Below are positions 48,933-59,725 of a DNA stretch of 64,000 nucleotides, piece after piece. This DNA comes from Aplidium turbinatum (taxonomy: Eukaryota; Chordata; Ascidiacea; Aplousobranchia; Polyclinidae), in contig OU964922.1 in the NCBI GenBank assembly GCA_918807975.1, positions 6,833,501 through 6,897,500 on the forward strand, read 5' to 3'. A program made the translations under genes and the position numbers. Numbering within the stretch: the first letter of the stretch is position 1; each line of letters opens with the position of its first letter. Under the pieces are notes generated by a model, which did not search any database, was not told where the DNA came from, and was given only the letters and a program-made list of their open reading frames with translations.

Positions 48933-50317
48933 CGCAATGGCCCGTTTCGGTGAGTCCAATTTGGAGAATCCGATTCGGAGAGTCCGATTCGGAGAGTTCA
49001 CTATTCGGAGACAGCCTTTTTCGGAGAGTTCCCTATTAGGAGATTTTTTGAAATTTTTTTGGAAAATTATTGGAAACCGTAGCCTAATTATCATTGCCGC
49101 TTTTACATCATTTTAACGTTGCTAAACGTTCAAATCGTGCAAAAAACAATAGAAATAAAATGTTTGAACAATTAAATGAAAATTCGTCGGTATTGTAGCC
49201 CAATTATCATTGCCGCTTTTACATCGTTTTAACGTTGAAATCATGCAGAAAAAAATAGAAATAAAATGTTTGAACAGTTAAATGAAAATTCGTCGGTATT
49301 GTAGCCTAATTATTATTGCCGCTTTTACATCGTTTTAACGTTGCTAAACGTTCAAATCGTGCAGAAAAAAATAGAAATAAAATGTTTGAACAGTTAAATG
49401 AAAATTCGTCGGTATTGTAGCCTAATTATTATTGCCGCTTTTACATCGTTTTAACGTTGCTAAACGTTCAAATCATGCAGAAAAAAATTGAAATAAAATG
49501 TTTGAACAATTGAATGAAAATTTGTCGGTATTGTTGCCTAATTATCATTGCCGCTTTTACATCGTTTTAACGTTGAAATCGTGCAGAAAAAATAGTCGAT
49601 GCTTTAGATGAGTGGGGTTTAGACCTAACCATTGAGATCTTAAGACTAAAAAGCGAATTAAATTTGTTTTTGAACTATTAATGTTTGCTCAGATAAAATT
49701 GACATGTATCCTGCGTCGCCTTCTGCATGCAAACTTAGAATATATTAGAATCCTCACCTATTACAAAATTCTAAATCCAACGACGCCTTTTGTTTATTTA
49801 CACTTACAGTAGAGAATTTTGTATTTTATTCCACAATATCGTTTCTTTTATAGTTGAAATTCTCGAAGCTTTAGATGAGTGGGGTTTAGACCTAACCACT
49901 GAGATCTTAAATCATATTTATGACACCGGAAAGACCCTAGTGATATGGTACGTTCCATATTCATAACTTTACCAAAGAAAACCGGAGCAACAGAATGCTC
50001 ACTTCATATCTTAAATATCTTTGCTATGTTGACGTGTATTGTTTTTGATATGATGGTCACAAATAAAAACAATTCAACTGAACTGACATGATGAATTTTC
50101 ATTTAATTGTTCAAACATTTTATTTCTATTTTTTTCTGCACGATTTGAACGTTTAGCGACGTTAAAACGATGTAAAAGCGGCAATGATAATTAGGCTACG
50201 GTTCTCAATAATTTTCAAAAAAATTTTCAAAAAATCTCCGAATAGGGAACTCTCCGAAAAAAGCTGTCTCCGAATAGGGAACTCTCCGAATCGGACTCAC
50301 CGAATAGTAGCAGACTC
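48933..50317. mobile_element. 1.4-kb DNA element with 9-bp target duplication and internal tandem array
   Basis: Flanked by a perfect 9-bp duplication GTTTGCTGA (48924-48932 and 50318-50326). The left end is CGCAATGGCCCGTTTCGGTG. The right end, read inward, is GAGTCTGCTACTATTCGGTG. Both arms share CGGAGAGTTCCCTATT and GGAGA repeats, then GTAGCCTAATTATCATTGCC. Inside are a tandem array (49079-49595), its inverted copy (50093-50202), and a duplicated 42-bp block (49601-49642, 49867-49910). It is of one family with 7688-8214. No transposase. Confidence 0.8.
49079..49595 (+). repeat. Tandem array, period 106-116 bp, about 4.5 units
   Basis: Units start with GTAGCCTAATTATCATTGCC or close variants at 49079, 49195, 49301, 49417 and 49533. 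Each holds TTTTAACGTTGCTAAACGTT (the CTAAACGTTCA part is missing in units 2 and 5) and ends in AAATGAAAATTCGTCGGTAT. A further copy lies inverted at 50093-50202. Confidence 0.9.
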
Positions 50318-50641
50318 GTTTGCTGAATATGAGTTTACTATCTACATTTGGCCTCTTTATTTTTTGATTAGATTTACTAATTTAACTGCAAAAATAACTG
50401 AATTTTTTTTCACTGGCTTTCATGTTTTTGCTATCTCTTCTTAGACTGGAGATAAGTATTTTCTGCATTTATTGCCTATGGGTAGACAACTAAATATTTG
50501 TTTTGTTATTGCAGCGCCAACGTGTAAAAGTTGTTAACTGTATGTTAAGTGTTGTCGTGTACCACTGTCATTTAGGGGTGGGTTAAATAAACTGAAAAAA
50601 CGGCCATTCTTGGAATTTACAATTCTCCAAAACCCAACACA

Positions 50642-53600
50642 ATGACTGGAGCAACTTATGTGGGGGAATGGAGGCCCCATCGACCACGAGGCCCAATTTG
50701 TGCACATTTTAAATCTCCAGGCCCAAAATACATGCTTCCTGGATCAACAGGTAAATCAGTCAAAGAAGATCATTGCCTCGTTAGCTCAGTGGTTACCATA
50801 CGCACTCGACTCAAGTTCAAACAGCACTGGTTCGTCTCTGTGGGTGTACACTTGAGCAATGCATTTTCAGACTGCTTTCCATTCAGCGGCACCAAGTGTA
50901 TGGAATAATTCTCCGGCAACACTTCAACAATCGGAAAACTTTATCAAGTCAATCTCGGCGACAGGCCTGCCTCAGTGGTTCAAAGTCCCTACAAGTATGC
51001 GAAACTGCCAGGATCAAGCTCTCAAAAAAGCTTTCCCAGTCCGAGGATAAAGATCAAACCAATCAATTAATTGTCATTATCTTTTTTATTAATTCACAGA
51101 TGTAAATTTTTACAGCATAGCAATTCATACACACAGGTCTTGCCATAGTGTGGTCATTGAATTTTAAATCACTGCAAAACTTCTAATTTTACTTTAAACA
51201 AACGACAGATCATTTTCTATTACCAGTGTTGCCGGACGCTTTTTGGATTTCCAGTAGCAATGCCTTCAAAATTACACAAAATATACATTAAAGACTATAA
51301 AATCGCTCTGCTTTGCCTTTTTGCTTGGCATTGAGCACTTTTTGTAGTATTAATAGTTTTCATTGTTTTCATTAAAGACTATATATATTTATTAACTACT
51401 ACTTAAACTATCAAGTTATACCAGCAATTGTATCTATTAATAGAACGACCTCTGCAGTTAAATTTGTAGTTAGAATAGCTTGTGTGTGTAGTGTGTATAA
51501 TGGTTGACATGGCTTACACCTACCGTAAGTAATGAAAAATATCTTGGATTGGTCAATTTGAGTTAAAATTACAGAGCCAGAAAAGCAAAAAGTGAACACA
51601 TGCTAGTAAACATTTTTGGAAACTAAACTGCTTTGCATCAATGCTTCTTTACTTTACATCAGTGTTTGACTTTATCATGGATTTAATTTATTGGGTCCAG
51701 CTCGCATGAAAGTTATTTAAAATATAATATTTCAAATTTTTAGGATTTTCTATCCATGATTTGAGGAAACAAAGGAACCCAGCTTTTAGCTTTGGAACAA
51801 GACATGCAACTTTTACAAATGATTGTAGCCCTGGTCCTGGGTACCTAGTCCCTGCTCGTGTGACAAGAACTGGAAATGATGGAACACCTAGATATTCTTT
51901 GTATGGTCGACATCACAATATACCCCCCTTTAAGAATCCAGGCCCTGGTATTTTTTCCTATCTATTTGCATTATTTTGTGCTTTTTATTTTTTAAAACGT
52001 TTGTTTATTTATAATAAAAGGCTTCGTTTTGTTACAATCACACACAACTGTACAAGTTAAATGTAAAATAAGATGATTTTTATGCTGAATTGGTAGCCTA
52101 CTTAATTTTAGCAGTGATTTATTTTGTACCAACATATTACCATTAAAAGACCGTTTATTGGAAATTACAAATATTTAAGCTTGATTTTTCAATGATTATT
52201 GTGTTTTGAAATATTTAAAAGGTTTAAGAATATTTATGTCTAATTGTTTTATATTATTAAAGGAACGTACAGTCCAGAGAAAAGCGGCAGGTCTGCTCAT
52301 TACTCAGCGCCTAGTTATTCACTGTCTGGAAGATCTAAAGGTTTTAAATCTGACAACAGCCCAGGTAAGTTTTTTAATGTTTAAAAGCAATGAGAGTACA
52401 CATAATATACAAGAAGGTTAGGGCACAACATTATAATTGCATCTTTTCAATAACTTTTCACTTGTTAATTTTAGTATTTCAATTTCCATATTTTTATAGC
52501 ATACAAGAGGTAACATATTTTTCAGTTTTTTGAGGCTGAATATTTTAAGTTCCAAACTGGTATTTACGTTTGAATTATATTTGTCATATACTGTAATATA
52601 AAAGATCTTCACGTTATTCCAGTTTGTAAAAATGATTTGAAAATAACACATCTTTAACATTTTACTTTATTAACTATTTCATTCATCTTAAAAAATATAA
52701 ATTCTACACAATAGTTGCTTTATTGTTTTGACATCATAACCATTTTTATCTTAAAACTTATGTTAGCAATATCTGCTCAGTAATTTCCAGGTTTTTATCA
52801 TCAAATTATTTCAATCTAACTTCGTTTGGCCCATCAATTTGATGATGTGTATTTTATCATAATTCTAGGACCTGCCGCTTATATGCTACCAAAGGTTCTC
52901 GGGCCATTTTCAGTAGGTAAATCCTCATTACCCAGTTACTCTATGGTCAGTAGGAGAAGTTACGGTTCCTTCCATGATGACCTGCAAAGGGTTGGTTTAG
53001 AAACATGTCATTCTTAACACCATTCCATGTTATTAACCACAAAGAAAATGTATTAACTTCACTTGCTTGCTGTGTTTTTTTTTAACAGTTTTGCAAAAAT
53101 AACGGTGTGGTGCTGTGGAAGTTGACATAACATTCATTGATGTACATAACATTCATTGATGCAACACTCGCACACAGAGCACGATCACATAGGTATCATT
53201 GGTTGCTATTCACAGTCCTCCAGACTTCATTGTTGAAGAAAGATGTACAGTATTTTGATGTTGGATTTGATAAATAACTCAATAACTGAACCCAACCCGA
53301 TCATATAATTCAACAACATTTGGTCATTTGAATCTTATCAGATTTGCACACACATCAGGCGTATTTAGAACATTAACTTTGGACTCCTGGATTTTTTTAA
53401 CCAGTTTAATTACTTAGATGATGTTAAAGAAAGTGAAATTGGGTAATTATGAGATATTAGTATATGACATTGAAGAAAGTGTATAAGAAAATGCCCCTTA
53501 ATCTGTAGCTTTCATAAATGCCCCAAAAGCCTGCCAGCCTAATTCAAATACACCTTATCCCATCCATATTGCTAACTCAACAGCATACTGTACTTATTCG

Positions 53601-56600
53601 AAATTGAAGTTTTATTTTTTTTTGCCAATAATTTTATAAAACAATCGTTCTTTATTATAAAAATACTATTATTCTATTATGATTCTATTTGAATAAGGCA
53701 TTAATGATGCTCTACAGTTAGAGCGAAATGCATATGCCAATAAGGCTCTGCTTATTTTCCATGTATTTTTGTAATAAAGAATGATTAATTGATACGTGAT
53801 GGAGAATCGCTGGCCTGTTGCTTCTTAGTCAGGAGATGCCCTAGCCTATCCTTAATGGAAATCAATATATGTATTTTATAAAACAAATTTGCATAGATAT
53901 TTAATACCTAATCAAAGATAGATTACTTTCTTAATATTAAGATCTGCACTACGTACCTTTTGATATTATATGTGTAGGCCCCAATGGGTATGGTGTGCCT
54001 TCAATGTCAAAGGCCAGTCCTCCATCTTACAGTATAGTAGGAAGGAGGGTAGTGGGAAGTTTCTCTGAAGACTTATCAATGGTTTGTGATGACTTTTAGT
54101 CTTCATAGATGGCATGTATCTTCTTGCATATCATGCATGAGTTGAAAAAAAGTAGTGCTTAGGTATGCATAACGTTTAAATGAAGATTTTTTGTTCTGAT
54201 CTAGCCTTGGATCTGATTTAATATTTTCAAAACTAAAAATAAGAAACTCACACCTGCATGCTTTCATTGTTAGGACACTGAAACTATTAAAGCAGGTATT
54301 TTTTTCAACATAGTTCTGAAAGTGTATTATGTCTTTGTAGGCTAATAGCCTTAACATTGCTAAGAACATAAATAGCTTTGGAAAAATTAGTGCTATCCTT
54401 GGTTTAATCCTTTAATGAGTATGGAGAGCAAGCATATGCAAACTGAGGTTGGCATGATGTTTTATCACCTAACATTTGCAATGAAACGTAACCTACTCAT
54501 TATGAAATGTCGTAAAGATGAAAATTTCTGTGATGAAGTGTTGCATGGTAATCTGACAAATGAGTAAATATCATGATGGTGTGTTGGGTGATTAAACGCC
54601 ACCTAACCAAACAGTTGTGCACAAATATTGTGGATGGGGACTTTTTAATAATATTTTCTACTATAATAAAATATATAGGAATTCATTTTAAATAAGTATT
54701 CACCCAAAACTAATTAACGAAACCCCTCATAGGCATAGTGCTAATTTTTCACCTTGTAAAGTAGTTTGTTCGCAAAAGTTTAGCCCCGTTGTAGGTTTTG
54801 TTGTTCCAATAATTGCTTTCTGAAGATGACATTGTTAGAGGATGTTGCTGCATGGTAGCCTACTAGATTTTAATTGTGTTTTTATGTAATTTTGTATAGG
54901 CTACTAGAGCGACCTGATTATTGTTGACTTGTTCTATGTCATACTATGTATTCACTTTTTGTGTTTTCAACCTGATCCATTGCTGTGATAATGCATGATC
55001 TGGAATTATGCTGTTTGTCAGCTAGTTTACTTTCTGTTAGTTGCGCAGGCTTATGAAATGGATCCATCATTAGATCAATCGTTTATTTGCAAGCTTGCAA
55101 TACATATTTTTCGGCTGTTATTATTGTCTTAATAAATTGCTAGCTTACAAAATGTATCCTACAGCTAGGTAATATTTTGTAATTTTAAGGCATGTTTCCA
55201 TCTATTAAAATTTACAACCTTGTAGTGGAATTTCATTCACAATCATTGACATCAATAAGTCATCAAAATTTTAATTTCATGTTTGGAGCATGAATTTGTA
55301 CAGAACAATAGTTTGTTGGAGATTTCATACAAGGTGATTTTAATAATTGTTTATTGCATTTCACATATGTCATTAGTTCCAATCTACTTTCATGGCTGCA
55401 TGAATGCTTGATGCCCACGAGCACTAGCCTACTGGTTTCAATATCAAAGCATTTTCAACCGTAATGCGTGGAGCGTTGGCATGAAAGCCTAATCAGTTTA
55501 GAAGAGACAGAAAGTATGGGAATTAATCCGAATTGACTGAGGTTCATGTGCCTTGGTTTGTTTCGTGACAATTATCTTAGTGTCATTACAAGTTCTCATC
55601 AAATGTGGATCACTAGATAATTTCTGAGGTTTAATTCAATAATTAACTGAAAGAACTTCTAGTGGAGGCTATACAAAGGGGAAAACGCGAGGGAAGCACA
55701 GTTATAAGGTTCAATCCATTTGATTTTTGCCACATAGGAAATTACCCAGCTGTTTATTGTTTTGCAATCTAATAACAGTGGATGAGGGCTTTGAATTTAA
55801 GCTTTTTCAGAAAGCAGCAAAAATATATAAAAGAAGCTTTAATGATAATGTGAACATTGGTCAGACTAGCTAATCAGACTGGCGAGACTAGTCAATCAAT
55901 CAATGTTTGGTTTATTTGTCTGAAACAAAACAGTACATGTTTGAAATATGCAAGTTATACACGCACTGCAAAAGTTCAACTGCAGAGAAAGTGTAGAAAT
56001 GAAGTACATTTCAGGTCCAGCCACGTATCATCTGGAGGGAACATTAGGTCAAAGGTTGACCACATGCACCTCTGCGCCAAGTTTCACAATTACTGGAATA
56101 TCCAACAAAGGCAGTTTGTATGAAGACTTTAGAAAGGTGAATCAGAAAATTGTGCCGCGAGAGTTTAGTTTGTTATTACAAAGTGCTTTCAAAACCTTCA
56201 GCGCTAAATTACACAGTTTTAATATAGCCTACTTCAAAAACGTCTTGATGCAGCAACCCAGGCAATGTGAACAGGAAAATAACAGACTAAGATGTTGACA
56301 GGAAAATAAAAACGCTTCTATCATTAGATGAAAGCAATGATTTTGTGACCGATACATTTTAAAAAGAAAATGAAAACGTCATCGAATTGAAGTCGTTTTA
56401 GATGATAAAACATGTTATGATGTTGCATACGCCAGAATAACAGTTTTAAGGTTTTTCCCTTTTGTTGCATTTGGTGATTAAAGAAACAACATTTGAAACG
56501 TCTTGCGAGAAATGATGGGAGGGATGCCTGATCAATCTAATAAAAAAACATACTAGAGCTCAAGCTGCCGAGTTTTGTATCTAGATCTTGGGATTTTTGC

Positions 56601-58693
56601 TTTTTTTATTATAATTCTATGTCTTATTAATATGACAGCATCAAGAAAACAAAAGTATTCCACAATGTATGTACAGTAGGATACGCTAATTATCATTAAG
56701 CAAAAATTTTACAACCTCCATCGTATCTTTTTCAAATCAATTTGATGGAGTTGTTGACTAAAGCTATAAGTTATCTGTCTTCACTTTGACTGCTTTGGCC
56801 CATCTCAGGCATTAACGATCACGCTATAGAAAGTGTTTGAGAATTTTCTTTTTATCTTTTGTTCACTTCACTTTTATTTTTCATCATTACAATGATCGTT
56901 ATTTATAGTCACAAATTAATGGAATGAACATTTTACATTGTTATACAGACACCTGGTCCTGGCACGTATAGGATAATCCAGCCAACCGTGTACAAGAACA
57001 AAGGTCCGCTTTACAGCATGACTGGTCGAAATATGCTGCCAAGTGATACAACCCGAAAACCAGGACCAGGCGCGCACAGCCCAGAGAAGGTAATAATGGT
57101 CTAACGCTGTTTCTGTGTTTGTTGCTGTTTCTTAGTCGACCCTTTTTGCGTTTGAGGCCGCCGCAGGTCACATTGTTACATGCAGGCACAGCAGTCAATG
57201 GATTGTGTGTTCATCGAGCGTTGTGAGGCCCACATATCTATCTTGGGGTCCGTATACAGGACATTAGTAGATAATGTGGTATGAAGTCTGAAAATTTGAG
57301 TCAAACCTGATGTTTCGGGATGATGGCCAGGTTTCTCTGAAGCAACATGAAGAGAGAGCTATTTCTGTTGTTATGACGTCAGTAATTTCTGAACCATGTA
57401 GACAAGCAAGTTATAGTGCAAAGTCAAATTTATCTTACAATTTTTCATTTTTTGTCGTGATAGATTATCACCAACACGGGGTGGTAAAAGGATAGACTCT
57501 CGGCCCTAAAGGCTCACTGGAAGATGGCGAGCGTGATATCTTTGTAGGCTACTGAATGTAAACTTATTTCAAATATTTCGTATTAAAAGATGAAGCGGGG
57601 ATAGAACGATTGTGACATTGTAAAGATTCTGCTTCTGATAATGTTACAACAATACCGATAAAGGGCGGGCGTTTTCTTTCACAACAATAGAATTCTTTTA
57701 AATCACCAACTCAGCTTATACAAAGCATAGAAAACAAAGCCAGTCAAACAGAACCTTTCGACGCTGACAAAAAGGTTGAACAATTAATTCTGTGAGCTCT
57801 GCTTTGTTAAAAAATTGTCAGTCACCATCTCGCTGGTGTATGTTTGTTATGTATAGAGTGAGGACTCCCTGTTGACAAGTACTGACAAAACTAAAAGACC
57901 ATACTTATTGATGATAGGTACCAACAATAACAATACTCAGCCAGTAAAGTTGTCATTGTTGCTTTGGTTTAATTTAATGCCTCTAGACGTTGTCCTTTTG
58001 CCATGTAGGAGCTGTACAAAAACTTACTTTGTGCAACAAATGATAACATGAACAACAGCTATCCCGTATGTTGAATGCTACTGGCCTTGGACAGTCCCAT
58101 CTACAACTCATTGTGTAACTTCATTACTATATTAAACTATAGGCCTGATATAAATGATCTTCTTCATTTAATCTTTTTTTCGCCTCTCCAAGAGTCGAGG
58201 GTCTCTACCTTTTACCATCCTTAAGCAGTAGTGGCGGTCAGGTGACGCGGGCTAGATGCTTGGGCAGGTGTCTCAGCGATTGTATTGACTGGTCATAAAT
58301 GATAGTAATGCAAGACGTAGCCAGCGTCAGAGAGAGGTAGCGGAACTTCTTGAAATTGTTTTTCCCCCTATCCTGCAGAAATTAGGTGGATGATACTAAA
58401 GTGCGCGTTTTCAATTTGCACTGATTAAATTTTGTTTTGCATCTCTATCAATTAATTGTCCCTTGACATCATTCCCATTCCCTATAAAATTAACAGCATA
58501 AGTTTTATTTTTTTATTTAAATAAATTATTTATCTGAATACTCAAACCAGTGCTGGAGGCTGGTGCTGCTCACTTTCTACAACTTGTTTATTCATTTCAG
58601 ATGATGAACGTTCGCAAATCTGCTCCTATTCATTCGTTTGGAATTCGACATTCAGAATACATCGCTCCCTTAATTGTCGACCCTGGTCACTAA
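50642..58693 (+). CDS. CIMAP1/ODF3-like SHIPPO-repeat protein with three alternative middle exons
   Basis: Sperm-tail outer dense fibre / ciliary microtubule-associated protein family. Exons: 50642-50750, 51744-51947, 52263-52364, then one of 52869-52990, 53978-54081 or 56015-56136, then 56949-57089 and 58601-58693. With exon 4 or 6 the sum is 771 nt, 256 residues (vertebrate ODF3 is about 254); with exon 5, 250. Start MTGATYVGEWRPHRPRGPIC matches the family N-terminus. SHIPPO motifs: SPGPKY, SPGPGY, NPGPG, SPGP (at the alternative exon), TPGPGTY, KPGPGAHSPEK. The end, APIHSFGIRHSEYIAPLIVD, matches the family C-terminus. All introns are GT-AG with consistent phases. A possible ATTAAA signal lies at 58830-58835. 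Expected in cilia and sperm flagella. Confidence 0.93.
50774..51073 (+). mobile_element. SINE copy in ODF3 intron 1
   Basis: Third copy of the tRNA-headed SINE: A box GTTAGCTCAGTGGTTA, B-box-like GGTTCGTCTC, body CATTCAGCGGCACCAAGTG and TACAAGTATGCGAAACTGCC, end GAGGATAAAGATCAAACCAA. It begins about 24 bp after the exon 1 donor. Confidence 0.85.
52869..52990 (+). CDS. ODF3 alternative exon 4 (variant a)
   Basis: 122 nt, enters in phase 1 (GA completes the Gly codon) and leaves in phase 0 at AGG before GTTGGT. Encodes GPAAYMLPKVLGPFSVGK then PSYSM and GSFHDDLQR, the closest of the three to vertebrate ODF3, so probably the ancestral version. Confidence 0.9.
53978..54081 (+). CDS. ODF3 alternative exon 5 (variant b)
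   Basis: 104 nt, 18 nt shorter than its sisters but with the same entry phase 1 and exit phase 0. Encodes GPNGYGVPSM, PPSYSIVGRR and GSFSEDLSM. Acceptor GTGTAG, donor GTTTGT (weaker than the consensus). Confidence 0.8.
56015..56136 (+). CDS. ODF3 alternative exon 6 (variant c)
   Basis: 122 nt, same entry phase 1 and exit phase 0. Encodes GPATYHLEGTLGQRL, APSFTITG and GSLYEDFRK. The most diverged in the middle; acceptor ATTTCAG and donor GTGAAT are good. Confidence 0.85.
57478..57535 (+). repeat. LINE 3'-tail fragment
   Basis: GGGGTGGTAAAAGGATAGAC and the following 35 bp match the tail of the LINE fragment at 18905-19247. It lies in the last ODF3 intron. Confidence 0.65.
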
Positions 58694-59207
58694 AAAAGAC
58701 AATACTTGTAACTTCCCTACCTTTAAACCAAACGTACTTGTTTCGTTTTGGTCTTTTAATTCGTTTCTGTACCCCATTCCTTTTGGTAAACCGACATCAT
58801 TATTCCATTACAACACCACTAAAAGTTCTATTAAAACTTTACATATTCTGTAAACATGGCTTTGTTAAGTTCAATTTTCAAAAGAAATTTTATTTTAGTA
58901 AAACAATTTTTTCTTTAATTAATTCTCTCAAAATATAGCAGCTTATATGTGTGCAGGGAATTTCAATTTCACCATCTTGACTTATTGGCCAATCTGTCAA
59001 TAGCTCCAAGCCAGAAGATCTTCTACTGTACAATTTGCGCTTAAGATTTTATGTAGTTTTTGTATCTATAATCATGCGTCAATATCAATTTATTGCACTT
59101 TGTAGCTTTGTAGTCACTCACTTGTGCAGCCTTCTTCAGGAGCACGCACGTGTTCGCTCCAGGAACTTTTAAACAACCGTTAGGCGGCGTACATGGACAA
59201 GCTAATC
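58694..59207. other. ODF3 3' UTR and downstream DNA
   Basis: No coding sequence. The frame at 58738-58938 is unrelated T-rich UTR sequence. Confidence 0.5.
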
Positions 59208-59715
59208 GATAGCCACTTTAACAAGGAAAAATTCGCCGCTATGGTGGCGGAACGGTACCGCGGGTGAGATATCATTCTAGCGGCACGGGTTCGACACTTA
59301 GTGGTGACAACAAACAATACTACAATTACAAACAAGGAAAAATTCTGCCACTGCAATTGACTAGAATGCACCGCCAACCAATCATAAGCTACGTTTTCTA
59401 TGACGTGTAAAAGAGCGAAAAGAAGATGATACAAAGCAAATCAAGTGATGGATTTTCTGTCAGCTGGTTGGATTAGGGGGTAGGGTTAGGGCTAGAAAGT
59501 AGTTATTTCATTGACGTGGGTTCGATTCCCACCACTGCTATTGCCCTTTTTTCTTCTGTAATTACCAAATAAAGTTCAAAACAAAGATTAACTCTCTGGC
59601 TGAGTGCTAGAAAGGTCACAATTGGACGGTAGCCTCTTATAACATGTTCTGATTGGTTGGCGGTTGCATTGTAGTCATTCGCAGTGGCAGAATTTCTACT
59701 TGTTAAAGTGGCTAC
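59208..59715. mobile_element. MITE with 10-bp target duplication
   Basis: Flanked by CAAGCTAATC at 59198-59207 and 59716-59725. Ends GATAGCCACTTTAACAAG and CTTGTTAAAGTGGCTAC. Both arms share CTGCCACTGC and ACCGCCAACCAATCA further in. The interior holds GGTTCGATTCC (59519-59529), a match to a tRNA B box, without a clear A box. The long duplication suggests a Mutator-like origin. Confidence 0.8.
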
Positions 59716-59725
59716 CAAGCTAATC

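Noticed and set aside
8040-58000. CRISPR arrays, operons, bacterial-type promoters
   Set aside because: The window is eukaryotic; the tandem repeats lack uniform short direct repeats with unique spacers.
59519-59540. tRNA B-box match GGTTCGATTCC as a possible tRNA gene
   Set aside because: No A box at the right distance and no cloverleaf could be drawn.
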